A DNA stretch of 35,774 bases from JBPOHE01 sp052035915 (lineage in GTDB: Bacteria; Pseudomonadota; Gammaproteobacteria; Chromatiales; Chromatiaceae), in assembly GCA_052035915.1 (NCBI GenBank), contig JBPOHE010000098.1, positions 1 through 35,774 on the forward strand, given 5' to 3'. Below are positions 16,101 to 23,219 of the stretch, piece by piece. Both the position numbers and the translations under genes were made by a program. The notes under the pieces were generated by a model. The model was not told the origin of the DNA. It did no database searches and saw nothing but the letters and a program-made list of their open reading frames with translations. Every line of letters begins with the position of its first letter. Positions within the stretch are counted from its first letter, which is position 1.

Positions 16101-16176
16101 CGCCGTGACCGACTCCGGCAACTCCATCCCTGAGCGGAACGAGACAAACAATCGGGTTGCCGCAAAGGTTCCATAA
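13141..16176 (+). CDS. Large exported protein: three LamG-like domains, two repeats, CARDB domain
   Basis: 1011 residues. A signal peptide or anchor lies at about 15-40 (LVSYCLIVVICLGIPVPSPA). Three concanavalin-A-like (LamG/jelly-roll) domains follow at about 40-262, 264-470 and 475-700. Each opens with a Cys and a WWPGD/WWRGED motif and closes with FDRALxxxEIAxIYxAG. Two near-identical 96-residue repeats (about 706-897; motif GTVSSNPAGISY, ASWSGTC) follow, then a CARDB-like domain (about 898-1011; PDLTGQF, ISNGTTLG-like strands, IPERNETNN). The domains suggest cell-surface binding of glycans or proteins, with no catalytic centre. AAGGAG 9 nt upstream supports the start. Codon usage is less GC-rich than the core genes. 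It is a stand-alone gene ended by a terminator. Confidence 0.88.
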   Translation: MFKTANTSNSIRSIARLVSYCLIVVICLGIPVPSPAPTPCVNPPADLIAWWPGDGHLKDIRGGHVLSPQNLSESYYPGKVGQAFQFTPTSASSSYQTGPIISGWTEGTIDFWASFDTIAHNDTLLGAGRNSCNTYGFCDPVNIFYDVTNNWGLTFFLFKPTPDTGVLHFVPSHVTVYEEQWYHIAVTWGSAGMKIYVNGALKGEEPTYTLGVPPIDYLLFGNSGWGYKEFSGQMDEIEIFDRALSASEIAAIYNAGGDGKCKPTCFTPPANMVSWWPGDEHPFDIIGSNDGALKNGATYADGKVGKAFSLDGVDDYVEVPLDSSLSPAHISVDAWFYATDITKQSSHPPIVKTNAYALEINSDDGQVRFWVKVAAGWTSSEGRVLSTNTWYHAVGTYDGSLIKLYLNGQPPYASTLTSGDIEAVTTPLNIGRDPLNTSRFFTGLIDEVEIFDRALTADEVAAIYNAGNAGKCKPSCAPRPTQMVTWWRGEDNAEDSIGSYDGTLVSGTAFDVGKVGIAFDSDGVNDAVHIGMIGNLGVTESGPLSIAAWVNSYDLSRHANDYQVIIGNYMGEQAGAPDGFSAYLSIMDSNLTFAINQKQIAGDSITTPISEGWQFVAATYDGSNLHLYLNGELKGSVARSFSGSANNSRGWDIGNFSPETNSSHGFQSSFYGLIDEVQLFDRALTVKEIANIYAAGHEGVCAPQTTQYSITANAAGNGAGTVSSNPAGISYGYPVTNTGNASFDGGINITLTGAANAGSTASWSGTCTAAGGTEGGNGTASATCTFNNLDGIKSATVTFTLGSYSVTANAAGNGAGTLSSNPAGINYSYPATTSGNAAFSHGSNVTLTGAANAGSTASWSGTCTTAGGVEGGNGTASANCTFNNLSAAKNATITFSLVNGPDLTGQFQSITLRRLVFSYHLAGFLRVSNIGNRNAASFKVSYYLSNDGTTLGTLLGSSTIRSLTSGAATNLAYGFFMNQSPKGKYLIAVTDSGNSIPERNETNNRVAAKVP
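15387..15732 (+). repeat. 288-bp intragenic tandem repeat
   Basis: The segment from 15387 and the segment from 15675 are identical for about 57 bp (starting CACCCTGACCGGCGCCGCC) and similar over the whole 288-bp period, encoding the two 96-residue repeats of the LamG protein. This points to recent duplication or gene conversion. Confidence 0.8.
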
Positions 16177-16208
16177 CGACTCAGAGCGCAGGATGCCGCG
16201 ATCCTATT

Positions 16209-16242
16209 GGGGGTGGTTTCCAGAGGGAGCCACCCCTTTTTA
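16209..16242 (+). terminator. Rho-independent terminator of the LamG gene
   Basis: GGGGTGG (16210-16216) pairs with CCACCCC (16230-16236) and is followed by TTTTT, 33 bp after the stop. Confidence 0.88.
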
Positions 16243-16460
16243 GCTCTTCCTCATCGCCCTTGATTCTTCTCCAACGGTGGCGGCACTGCCGCATCCCAGT
16301 AATCCGGGAAGCACCCACGGCCTTATTCCCGACCAGTTTCCTGGTCAGCAAGACCCTAAATGAGGTTCCTTTACAACCGCCCTTCAGCGAAAAAACTGGA
16401 CAACGCTACTCGGAAACAAGCAGTATTGGCCGCTTGCCTTGTTGTAAGGAGAACTCAGTA

Positions 16461-16784
16461 TTGAGCCGTACCATCTTGACAGCCCTTGCGCTACTGCTCT
16501 TTTCAGCGCCAACCCTTTCCCAAACAGCCACTTACTACAGCCACCACTACACCGGCAAAAGAATGGCCAATGGACAGCGGTACCATCCAGACGCTCTCAT
16601 CGCGGCGCATCCCCGTCATCCAATTGGGACCCGACTCAAAGTGACCAATCCCAAAACCGGTAAATCGGTCATCGTCACTGTCAGTGATCGTTGTTCCTGT
16701 TCGCTCGACATGAGTCGAGCGGCCTTCAAACAGATCGCCGGTCTTCACGCCGGACGCATTTCGGTGACCGTCAGCCGCATTTGA
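16461..16784 (+). CDS. RlpA-like double-psi beta-barrel protein
   Basis: The 107-residue product has a signal peptide (LTALALLLFSAPTLSQ), followed by a DPBB domain: ATYYSHHYTGKRMANGQRY (about 23-41), LIAAHPRHPIGTRLKVTNPK and VTVSDRCSCSLDMSRAAF. RlpA proteins act on denuded septal peptidoglycan; the conserved G(K/R)xTANGxxY-type motif is GKRMANGQRY here. It lacks the SPOR domain of full RlpA, so it is a minimal secreted form. TTG 16461 follows AAGGAG with a 9-nt gap; the frame extends to 16260, but this does not yield a signal peptide. The usual Cys lipobox of RlpA is missing. Confidence 0.85.
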   Translation: MSRTILTALALLLFSAPTLSQTATYYSHHYTGKRMANGQRYHPDALIAAHPRHPIGTRLKVTNPKTGKSVIVTVSDRCSCSLDMSRAAFKQIAGLHAGRISVTVSRI

Positions 16785-16817
16785 TCCGCTTCCGGGCTCG
16801 GAACGGACCCTTCCCTC

Positions 16818-16848
16818 CACCCGACCTGATCCCTCAGGTCGGGTTTCC
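16818..16848. terminator. Bidirectional terminator between rlpA-like gene and terC-like gene
   Basis: CCCGACCTGA (16820-16829), loop TCCC, TCAGGTCGGG (16834-16843), then TTT. It overlaps the 3' end of the convergent TerC-family gene and can serve both. Confidence 0.75.
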
Positions 16849-17805
16849 CCTCCCCTCCCGCTTGACGGCCAGACTGGCCACGATCGAGACCAGGATGATG
16901 AGCGCGACGATACCCAGGGCCAGGCCGATCGGGATCTTGTAGAAGCCGGCGATCAGCATCTTGGTGCCGACAAAGACCAACACCAACGCCAACCCATACT
17001 TGAGCAGGTGAAAGCGCTCCGCCATGTCAGCCAGGAGAAAATAGAGGGCGCGCAGACCCATGATGGCGAAGATGTTGGAGGTGAAGACGATGAAGGGATC
17101 CTCGGTGATGGCGAAAATCGCCGGAATACTGTCCACGGCAAAGATCAGGTCGGTGGTCTCGATCATCACCAGCACCAGAAACAGCGGTGTGAAGTGACGG
17201 ACGCCATCGATCAGCAGGGTAAAACGCTCGCCATGATAGGCGTCGGAGAATCGGAGGTGACCCTTGAACCAGCGCAGCACCGGGTTTTGCGCCAAATCGG
17301 CGGGCTGATCGGTAACCACCAGCATGCGCAGACCGGTGATGAATAAAAACAGCCCGAACAAATAGAGTATCCAATGGAATTGGGTCACCAGCCAGGCACC
17401 CAGCAGGATCATGGCCGCACGCATCAGGATCGCCCCCAGCACACCATAGAGCAGCACCCGCCGCTGATACTCCGCCGGCACGCCGAAATAGCCGAATATC
17501 ATGAGAAAAACAAAGATGTTGTCGACCGAGAGGGAGATTTCGATCAGATAACCGGTGAAAAACTCCAGGGCCTTGTCGGTGGCGATTTCAGCCCCGAAGC
17601 GGTGGTCGAGATACCACCACAGCAGGACATTGAAGACGATCGCCAGCATGAACCAGAGCAACGACCAGCCGGCGGCCTCGCGAACAGACATTCGATGGGC
17701 CTGACGCCCACCGAGGACGAAGAGATCCAGGGCCAGTCTCGCCAATACGAAGGCGATAAAGACGGCCCACATCCAGGGATTGACGATACTGGTCACACCT
17801 TCCAT
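16834..17805 (-). CDS. TerC/Alx family integral membrane protein
   Basis: The 323-residue membrane protein has seven to nine helices and the two family signatures: EISLSVDNIFVFLMIFGYFG (about 70-89) and MIETTDLIFAVDSIPAIFAI (about 200-219), with the conserved Asp residues thought to handle metal ions. Alx/TerC proteins are linked to Mn2+ homeostasis, alkaline pH and tellurite. ATG 17803-17805 follows GGAG with a 9-nt gap; the longer frame (to 17868) lacks a ribosome-binding site. I looked for the yybP-ykoY/alx Mn2+ riboswitch upstream and did not see its signature. It stands alone. Confidence 0.9.
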   Translation of the reverse strand: MEGVTSIVNPWMWAVFIAFVLARLALDLFVLGGRQAHRMSVREAAGWSLLWFMLAIVFNVLLWWYLDHRFGAEIATDKALEFFTGYLIEISLSVDNIFVFLMIFGYFGVPAEYQRRVLLYGVLGAILMRAAMILLGAWLVTQFHWILYLFGLFLFITGLRMLVVTDQPADLAQNPVLRWFKGHLRFSDAYHGERFTLLIDGVRHFTPLFLVLVMIETTDLIFAVDSIPAIFAITEDPFIVFTSNIFAIMGLRALYFLLADMAERFHLLKYGLALVLVFVGTKMLIAGFYKIPIGLALGIVALIILVSIVASLAVKREGRGNPT

Positions 17806-17868
17806 ACCCAACTCCAACGATGATAGAGAGGACTGGGCGGGATGAACGGCCACGCCGCACCCCGTCAC

Positions 17869-18392
17869 CCATTGTCATAAAAGGGGGAACAAGGACAGAG
17901 ATCCTGGGGTGAAGGGAAGACCGCCCAGCCTGGACTGACTCATGAAGCTTGCGGGTGATCGAGCCGGTGCGGGCTTCAATCCAATCCACCGTTGAGCGAA
18001 AGGCCCTGGCGGAAGGGATAGGCGCGCTCGGTGGTTCCGGGCCTCGGCTGAAAATGGTCATTTATCGTTCTTCTAAAGAGAACGATAGCCAAATATAAAG
18101 TGATACTGTTCTCCACAGAAGAACAGAAAATAGCCGTTTTCAGCCGAGGCCCGGAATAGCCGACTGAGGATAGACCTTCCTCTTGAGTCTTTCGCTGAGC
18201 GACAACCTTGAGGTCGGTGCCCAGGGATTGGCCGTCAACCCCTCCTCGCCATCCGTCCCTCTGCCCGATGGCTTCGCCGGAGAATCTCCGGATAGATTCC
18301 ATGACGTAGACATCAGTACTATTGATGACCTGAGTAGCCAATGAGTTTGATATATAGTCGCTCATCCGTGCCGAGATTGGAGGACCCCGTCA
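17869..18392. other. Gene-free stretch with repeat E and its flanks
   Basis: Between the divergent TerC-family gene and the 18393 gene (gap 17806-18392). Repeat E is at 18035-18156 with conserved flanking sequence to the left (about 17955-18034). No gene or known RNA is seen in the rest. Confidence 0.5.
18035..18156. repeat. 121-bp palindromic element, copy E (perfect 20-bp terminal inverted repeats)
   Basis: TTCCGGGCCTCGGCTGAAAA at 18035-18054 is exactly the reverse complement of 18137-18156. Internal hairpins lie at 18067-18083 and 18108-18124, starts 41 bp apart. This is the best preserved copy in the window. Confidence 0.92.
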
Positions 18393-18836
18393 ATGCCCAT
18401 TGAAATGATCATCAAGCGTTATAGCGCCTATTACGCGGGCTGGTGCGTAGCCTTTGGCGAGCATGAGCTGGATTTCGAGGAAGAGGTCGAGATTCAATGG
18501 ATTATCGGCGCCGATAAGGTCGGGGTCACCCTCTCGCCCCGGATCAAAAAGCTGTTCGTCCGTGAGTTGCTGGCGAGGCATGACGAAACGCCGAAACTCA
18601 TCCTCTACGACCAGGCGCTCCAGGTGGGAAGTTCACTGTATCAGGTGAATGGTGAACGTCAGTTGACCGCCTTCGATCGCTTCAAGGCCTTTCTCCGGGA
18701 GCCGGGGGAGATCCACATGTATCTTACCAGCCATTTCTGCCTCCCCCAGGGCACCCGCATCGTCACCTTTGGACGCAAGAAACCTCAAATTTTGATTTAT
18801 AAAGAGATTCGGCCCTTATGGTTGTACCTGGCCTGA
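18393..18836 (+). CDS. Hypothetical protein, 147 residues
   Basis: Not recognised. The product is soluble and without signal peptide. The first third is helix/strand mixed with an acidic run (HELDFEEEVEIQWI, about 28-41), then SPRIKKLFVRELLARHD, and a strand-rich end with FCLPQGTRIVTFGRKKPQIL. GGAGGA 11 nt upstream is a strong ribosome-binding site for ATG 18393. GC content is moderate. The gene is followed 76 bp later by the His-rich protein gene; both have GGAGGA sites, but no functional link is evident. Confidence 0.65.
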   Translation: MPIEMIIKRYSAYYAGWCVAFGEHELDFEEEVEIQWIIGADKVGVTLSPRIKKLFVRELLARHDETPKLILYDQALQVGSSLYQVNGERQLTAFDRFKAFLREPGEIHMYLTSHFCLPQGTRIVTFGRKKPQILIYKEIRPLWLYLA

Positions 18837-18912
18837 ACCCCGGCGGCGAATCTTCACCATGCTATGCTGTGGAATGAGCCTGCATACCACCATAGACCGG
18901 AGGACCTGAAGT

Positions 18913-19299
18913 ATGAATATGAATAGGCATCTGCACACCCTGGCGTTCATCATCGGCATCGCCATCGGCGGATCGGCCTGGGTCTTCGCCGCCGAGCCCC
19001 CTGTAGCCCCACCCCAGGCTCAGGCGGCCACTCCCCCCGCGGCCACGAAACCGGCCACGGAGGCCGCCACCGCCCATGTCCACGACCATGGCGACGCGAA
19101 TGACGATGACTCCCAAGACAGTAGCGGTCACAGCGGACACGGGGACAAAGGCGGCGGCAAGCAGGGTGGCGGCAAACATGGCGGCGGTATGCACGGCGGC
19201 ATGGAAGAGAAGCACCGCCAGATGGTCAACCGCATCGATATGATCGAGGCACGTCTGGCCAAGATCGAACTCATGCTGGAACGTCTGATGCAACGCTGA
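18913..19299 (+). CDS. Periplasmic His/Gly-rich protein, probable metal binder
   Basis: The 128-residue product has a signal peptide (LHTLAFIIGIAIGGSAWVFA, cleavage about residue 27) and an Ala/Pro-rich linker. A low-complexity block (about 55-97) is loaded with His, Asp and Gly (HVHDHGDANDDD, GKHGGGMHGGM), and a C-terminal amphipathic helix (VNRIDMIEARLAKIELMLERL) can form a coiled coil. The His-rich block suggests binding of Ni, Cu or Zn in the periplasm; similar small proteins accompany metal-homeostasis genes, and a TerC-family gene lies 1.1 kb away. GGAGGA precedes the ATG by 9 nt. Confidence 0.75.
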   Translation: MNMNRHLHTLAFIIGIAIGGSAWVFAAEPPVAPPQAQAATPPAATKPATEAATAHVHDHGDANDDDSQDSSGHSGHGDKGGGKQGGGKHGGGMHGGMEEKHRQMVNRIDMIEARLAKIELMLERLMQR

Positions 19300-19749
19300 G
19301 ATCCCTGAGTGACCCCCGGCCTGCGGACTGGGCCCGGGGCGCTCTCCCTCTTCAGCCCCAGAAGCTGGGTTTCAGCTAGCGCCTCAACGTCAGCCTAGCA
19401 GACCAAGCTCCCCCGGCGTGACGGCCCCGGGCAATAGCGATTTGACCGGATTTTCGTTCTCTTAATGAGAACAATAACCGCTAAAAACCAGGTATTGTTC
19501 TTGGTAAAAGAACGAAAACGGGCTTTTTCCGCCCTGGCCCGAAAGCTGTAGGCTGGTGATGAGCGCAGCGAATCCCAGCTCTTAGAAACCTTAAGGCGAT
19601 TGCCGGAAAAAGAAATATCAGAATGCGCCGAATGTTCGTTCGCCTTCCAGGCGCGTCAGCCGACGCAGAGCAAGCTCTGTAACGGCTGACGCAACGCCAA
19701 AGGCGGACGAACAGACCAGCAGGCTGGTATTTCTTTTGACAGAAATCGC
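19300..19749. other. Gene-free stretch with repeat F and a long hairpin
   Basis: After the His-rich gene come a short GC-rich inverted segment (AGAAGCTGGGTTTCAGCT near 19362), repeat F (19424-19543) and the 167-bp hairpin (19589-19755). No gene is seen. Confidence 0.5.
19424..19543. repeat. 121-bp palindromic element, copy F
   Basis: Ends CCCCGGGC (19425-19432) and GGCCCGAA (19536-19543). Hairpins GTTCTCTTAATGAGAAC (19456-19472) and GTTCTTGGTAAAAGAAC (19497-19513), starts 41 bp apart. Confidence 0.85.
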
Positions 19750-19755
19750 CTAAGG
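19589..19755. repeat. 167-bp long hairpin (TTAGGCGATT element, full copy)
   Basis: Outer arms CCTTAAGGCGATT...AGAAATA (left) and TATTTCTTTTG...AATCGCCTAAGG (right) are imperfect inverted repeats. Inside, GTTCGTTCGCCTT pairs with a GGCGGACGAAC segment, and a perfect core GCGTCAGCCG / CGGCTGACGC encloses CAGAGC / GCTCTG. It overlaps the stop codon of rmlD and probably terminates that operon. Confidence 0.8.
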
Positions 19756-20670
19756 TCTGGTACCCAATTCCCGCTGATCCTGGAGGCAGAGTTCCAGGGA
19801 TTCCCGCCAGGGGGGGAGACGCAGGCCAAAGGTGCGCCAGACTTTGCCGGTGTCGAGCACCGAATAGGCGGGACGTCGGGCCGGGGTGGGATAGTCGCTG
19901 GTTGGAATGGGATCGAGCTGGCAGGTGGCGCCGCTCAGCTCCCAGATGGCACGGGCGAAGCCATACCAACTGGTATGTCCATCGCCGCAGACATGATAGA
20001 TCCCGCCTCGCCCCCGGAGATCGAAGTCATCGCCCCGCAACCGACTCAGCATCTGGGCGGTAACATCCGCCAGATGACGGCTCCAGGTGGGGCTGCCGAT
20101 CTGATCGTCGACCACCCGCACCAGGGGCCGCTCGCGGAAGAGCCGCTGCATGGTGAGCAGGAAATTCTGTCCGCGCAGGCCGTAGACCCAGCTGGTGCGC
20201 AGCACCAGCGCCCGCTCGGTGGCGGCGAGCAGGGCCTGCTCCCCTTGGAATTTGGTACGGCCATAGACCCCCAGGGGGCCGGTGGGATCCTCCTCGCGAT
20301 AAGGTCGATCCGCGTCACCGGCGAACACGAAGTCGGTGGAATAATGCACCACCAAGGCTCCCAGTTCCTTCGCGGCCTCCCCGATCAGCCCGGGGGCCCG
20401 GGCGTTGACGGCCTCGGCCCGCTCAAGGTCGGTTTCCGCCTTATCGACCGCGGTATAGGCCGCGGCGTTGAGGATCAGCTCCGGCGCCTCGGTGTGGATC
20501 AGGGTCCGCAGGCCGTCGGGATCGGTCAGATCGACGCGGGGTCCATAACGACCGCAGTCGGAAGCCGTTGTCACCTCGCCCAGTGGGGCCAGGCTGCGGC
20601 GCAGTTCCCAACCGAGCTGGCCGGTGCCGCCGATGAGTAAAATTCTGGGGCGTCGATCGTGATAAGTCAT
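19750..20670 (-). CDS. rfbD: dTDP-4-dehydrorhamnose reductase RmlD
   Basis: The 306-residue SDR enzyme performs the last step of dTDP-L-rhamnose synthesis, NAD(P)H-dependent reduction of the 4-keto sugar. Visible are the Rossmann motif GGTGQLGWEL (about 14-23), HYSTDFVFAG, and the catalytic YGRTKFQGE (Tyr/Lys, about 135-143). The N-terminus overlaps rmlC by 4 bp (ATGA). It is last in the rmlBACD cluster; the TAG stop is supplied by the edge of the long hairpin repeat. Confidence 0.95.
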   Translation of the reverse strand: MTYHDRRPRILLIGGTGQLGWELRRSLAPLGEVTTASDCGRYGPRVDLTDPDGLRTLIHTEAPELILNAAAYTAVDKAETDLERAEAVNARAPGLIGEAAKELGALVVHYSTDFVFAGDADRPYREEDPTGPLGVYGRTKFQGEQALLAATERALVLRTSWVYGLRGQNFLLTMQRLFRERPLVRVVDDQIGSPTWSRHLADVTAQMLSRLRGDDFDLRGRGGIYHVCGDGHTSWYGFARAIWELSGATCQLDPIPTSDYPTPARRPAYSVLDTGKVWRTFGLRLPPWRESLELCLQDQRELGTRP

Positions 20671-21233
20671 GGTTCCGGCACATAGAGGGGCAGGCGGTCG
20701 GCGGGAATCTCGGCCAGCCGCGGGGCGGATCTATCCTTGTCCGCGAGCTGGGGGGCCTCTTCCAACGGCCAGTCGATGCCGATGGCGGGATCGTTCCAGA
20801 GGACGCTGAACTGGGTCTCGGGGTGATAAAAGTCGGTGCACTTATAGACAAAGAGCGCCTCGGGACTCAGCACCAGATAGCCATGGGCGAGGCCCGGGGG
20901 GACATAGAGCTGACGATGGTTGTCGGCGGAGAGATTGACCCCCACCCAGCGTCCGAAACAAGGCGAGCCGCGACGGATATCCACCGCCACGTCGAAAACC
21001 TCCCCTTGCAGCACCTGTACCAGCTTGCCCTGGGCATAGGGGTGCTGAACATGCAATCCACGTAATACGCCACGGCTGGAATGGGCCAGATTGTCCTGGA
21101 CGAATCCCCGGGGCATGCCGGCCTGGGCATAGCGTTCGACCTGCCAGGTCTCCATGAAATACCCCCGCGCATCGCCGAACACCCTGGGCTCCAGGATGAG
21201 CACACCGGGGATGGTGGTTTCTATGATCTTCAT
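20667..21233 (-). CDS. rfbC: dTDP-4-dehydrorhamnose 3,5-epimerase RmlC
   Basis: The 188-residue cupin-fold epimerase converts dTDP-4-keto-6-deoxyglucose to the L-lyxo form. Motifs: RGYFMETW, QDNLAHSSRGVLRGLHVQHP (catalytic His in GLH), KLVQVLQGEVFDVAVDIR and PGLAHGYLVLS. ATG 21231-21233 overlaps the rmlA stop by 4 bp; the longer frame (to 21362) lies inside rmlA. Length and order fit a standard RmlC. Confidence 0.95.
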   Translation of the reverse strand: MKIIETTIPGVLILEPRVFGDARGYFMETWQVERYAQAGMPRGFVQDNLAHSSRGVLRGLHVQHPYAQGKLVQVLQGEVFDVAVDIRRGSPCFGRWVGVNLSADNHRQLYVPPGLAHGYLVLSPEALFVYKCTDFYHPETQFSVLWNDPAIGIDWPLEEAPQLADKDRSAPRLAEIPADRLPLYVPEP

Positions 21234-22117
21234 GGGCGACCACGCTGCCGCAGCAGATCCAAGAGATAGCGGCCATAGCTGTTCTTGCTCATGGCCTCTC
21301 CCAGCACGCGGAGCTGTTCCGCCGAGATCCAGCCATTGGTGAAGGCCACCTCCTCCGGACAACAGATCTTGAGCCCCTGTCGCTGTTCGATGGTCTCGAT
21401 GAAACTGCTGGCGAGCAATAGGGAGTCATGGGTACCGGTATCCAGCCAGGCGATACCCCGCCCGAGCTTCTCCAAGCGCAGATTCCCCTGTTCGAGATAA
21501 AGCCGGTTGAGGTCGGTGATCTCCAGTTCGCCGCGATCGGAAGGCTGTAACCGCGCGGCGAGATCACAGACCTGATGGTCGTAGAAATAGACCCCGGTGA
21601 CGGCGTAATGGGACTTGGGGTCTTGGGGTTTTTCCTCCAGACCGACGACCCGCCCATCGGCGTCGAACTCCGCCACGCCGTAACGCTCGGGGTCCTTCAC
21701 CCGGTAACCGAAGATAGTGGCCCCCTGGGTCCGGCGGGCGGCGGCCCGCAACTGCTCGATGAGTCCATGACCATAGAAGATATTGTCGCCCAGGATGAGG
21801 CTGCAAGGCTGTCCAGCGACGAAGTCACGCCCGATGAGAAAGGCCTGGGCCAGGCCCCCGGGTTCGGGTTGCTCGGCATAGTGGATCTGGAGGCCCCATT
21901 GGGCACCATCTCGAAGCAAGTCCCGGAAGGCGGTTTTATCCCGCGGCGTGGTGATGACCAGCACCTCCCGGATACCGGCCATCATCAGGATCGCCAGGGG
22001 GTAATACACCATCGGCTTGTCGTAGATGGGAAGGAGCTGCTTGCTGACCGAGATGGTCAGGGGATGCAGCCGGGTGCCGGAACCTCCGGCGAGGATGATG
22101 CCTTTGGAAATCGCCAT
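21230..22117 (-). CDS. rfbA: Glucose-1-phosphate thymidylyltransferase RmlA
   Basis: The 295-residue nucleotidyltransferase makes dTDP-glucose from dTTP and glucose-1-phosphate, the committed step of the pathway. The signature LAGGSGTRLHPLT (about 9-21) followed by SKQLLPIYDKPMVYYPL is intact, as are LILGDNIFYG and WLDTGTHDSLL. It starts 3 bp after the rmlB stop, with no separate strong ribosome-binding site, so it is probably translationally coupled. Confidence 0.96.
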   Translation of the reverse strand: MAISKGIILAGGSGTRLHPLTISVSKQLLPIYDKPMVYYPLAILMMAGIREVLVITTPRDKTAFRDLLRDGAQWGLQIHYAEQPEPGGLAQAFLIGRDFVAGQPCSLILGDNIFYGHGLIEQLRAAARRTQGATIFGYRVKDPERYGVAEFDADGRVVGLEEKPQDPKSHYAVTGVYFYDHQVCDLAARLQPSDRGELEITDLNRLYLEQGNLRLEKLGRGIAWLDTGTHDSLLLASSFIETIEQRQGLKICCPEEVAFTNGWISAEQLRVLGEAMSKNSYGRYLLDLLRQRGRP

Positions 22118-22120
22118 GGA

Positions 22121-23206
22121 TCAGTCTCGCTTGCTCCTGTCATCGGCCAATCCGAGCCGGCCACCATCGTAGCTGGCCTTGGCCCGTACCCGGTGGCACC
22201 AATCCTGGTGCTGGAGATACCAGCCCAGGGTACGCCGCAGACCGCTGTCGAAACTCTCCCGAGGAAGCCAGCCCAGCTCCCGCTTGAGCTTGGAGGCGTC
22301 GATGGCATAGCGGCGATCATGCCCGGGTCGGTCGGGCACGAAGGTCCTAAGGCTCGCATGGGGATACCAGGGCGAATCCGGCACCAGCTCGTCCAGGGCG
22401 GCACAGAGGGCGTCCACCACCTGGAGATTGGTACGTTCGCTGTCGCCGCCGACGTTGTAGACCTCTCCCGGACGCCCGGCCTCCAGGACGCGCCAGATCG
22501 CCCGACAGTGATCCTCCACATACAACCAGTCGCGCACGTTACCGCCGTCGCCATAGATAGGTAGGGGCTTGCCGACCAGGGCATTGGCGATGAAGAGCGG
22601 GATCAGCTTTTCGGGGAACTGGTAGGGCCCGTAGTTGTTGGAGCAATTGGTGGTGAGGGTGGGCAGACCATAGGTGTGGTGCCAGGCGCGAACCAGATGA
22701 TCGGAGGCCGCCTTGGAGGCCGAGTAGGGGGAATTGGGCGCGTAGGGGGTGGTCTCGCTGAACCGCCCCTCGGCCCCCAGCGAGCCATAGACCTCGTCCG
22801 TCGACACATGCAGGAAACGAAACCGCGGCTGATCCGTGGTCGGCAGACCGCTCCAGTAGCTTCTGGTACAGTCGAGCAGATTGAAGGTGCCCTGGATATT
22901 GGTCTCGATAAAGGCCGCTGGGCCATCGATGGAACGATCCACATGACTTTCCGCGGCGAAGTTGACCAGGAGCCTTGGCCGATATTGCCCCAAGAGTTCC
23001 GCCACCAGGGCCCGGTCGCCTATATCGCCTTGAACGAAGACATGGCGGGGATCACCGGCCAGATCTTCGAGGGTCTCCAGGTGCCCGGCATAGGTCAGTT
23101 TGTCCAGGGTGACGACCCGACAGACATTCGGCAATCCAAGGACGAAATGGACGAAATTGCCGCCGATGAAACCGGCGCCGCCGGTGACGAGCAGGGTGTC
23201 GTTCAT
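22121..23206 (-). CDS. rfbB: dTDP-glucose 4,6-dehydratase RmlB
   Basis: The 361-residue extended SDR enzyme converts dTDP-glucose to the 4-keto-6-deoxy sugar. Motifs: GGAGFIGGNFV (NAD binding, about 8-18), HVSTDEVYGSLG (catalytic Thr/Asp/Glu), YSASKAASDHL (Tyr/Lys) and NNYGPYQFPEKLIP. ATG 23204-23206 gives the family-typical start; the frame extends to 23413 within ssb. It begins 13 bp after the ssb stop without a clear Shine-Dalgarno sequence. First rhamnose gene of the operon (order B-A-C-D). Confidence 0.96.
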   Translation of the reverse strand: MNDTLLVTGGAGFIGGNFVHFVLGLPNVCRVVTLDKLTYAGHLETLEDLAGDPRHVFVQGDIGDRALVAELLGQYRPRLLVNFAAESHVDRSIDGPAAFIETNIQGTFNLLDCTRSYWSGLPTTDQPRFRFLHVSTDEVYGSLGAEGRFSETTPYAPNSPYSASKAASDHLVRAWHHTYGLPTLTTNCSNNYGPYQFPEKLIPLFIANALVGKPLPIYGDGGNVRDWLYVEDHCRAIWRVLEAGRPGEVYNVGGDSERTNLQVVDALCAALDELVPDSPWYPHASLRTFVPDRPGHDRRYAIDASKLKRELGWLPRESFDSGLRRTLGWYLQHQDWCHRVRAKASYDGGRLGLADDRSKRD

Positions 23207-23219
23207 GTCTGAGGATATT

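Noticed and set aside
17806..18034. Mn2+ (yybP-ykoY/alx) riboswitch before the TerC-family gene
   Set aside because: The conserved purine-rich motifs and paired loops are not visible; the region is partly repeat E flank.
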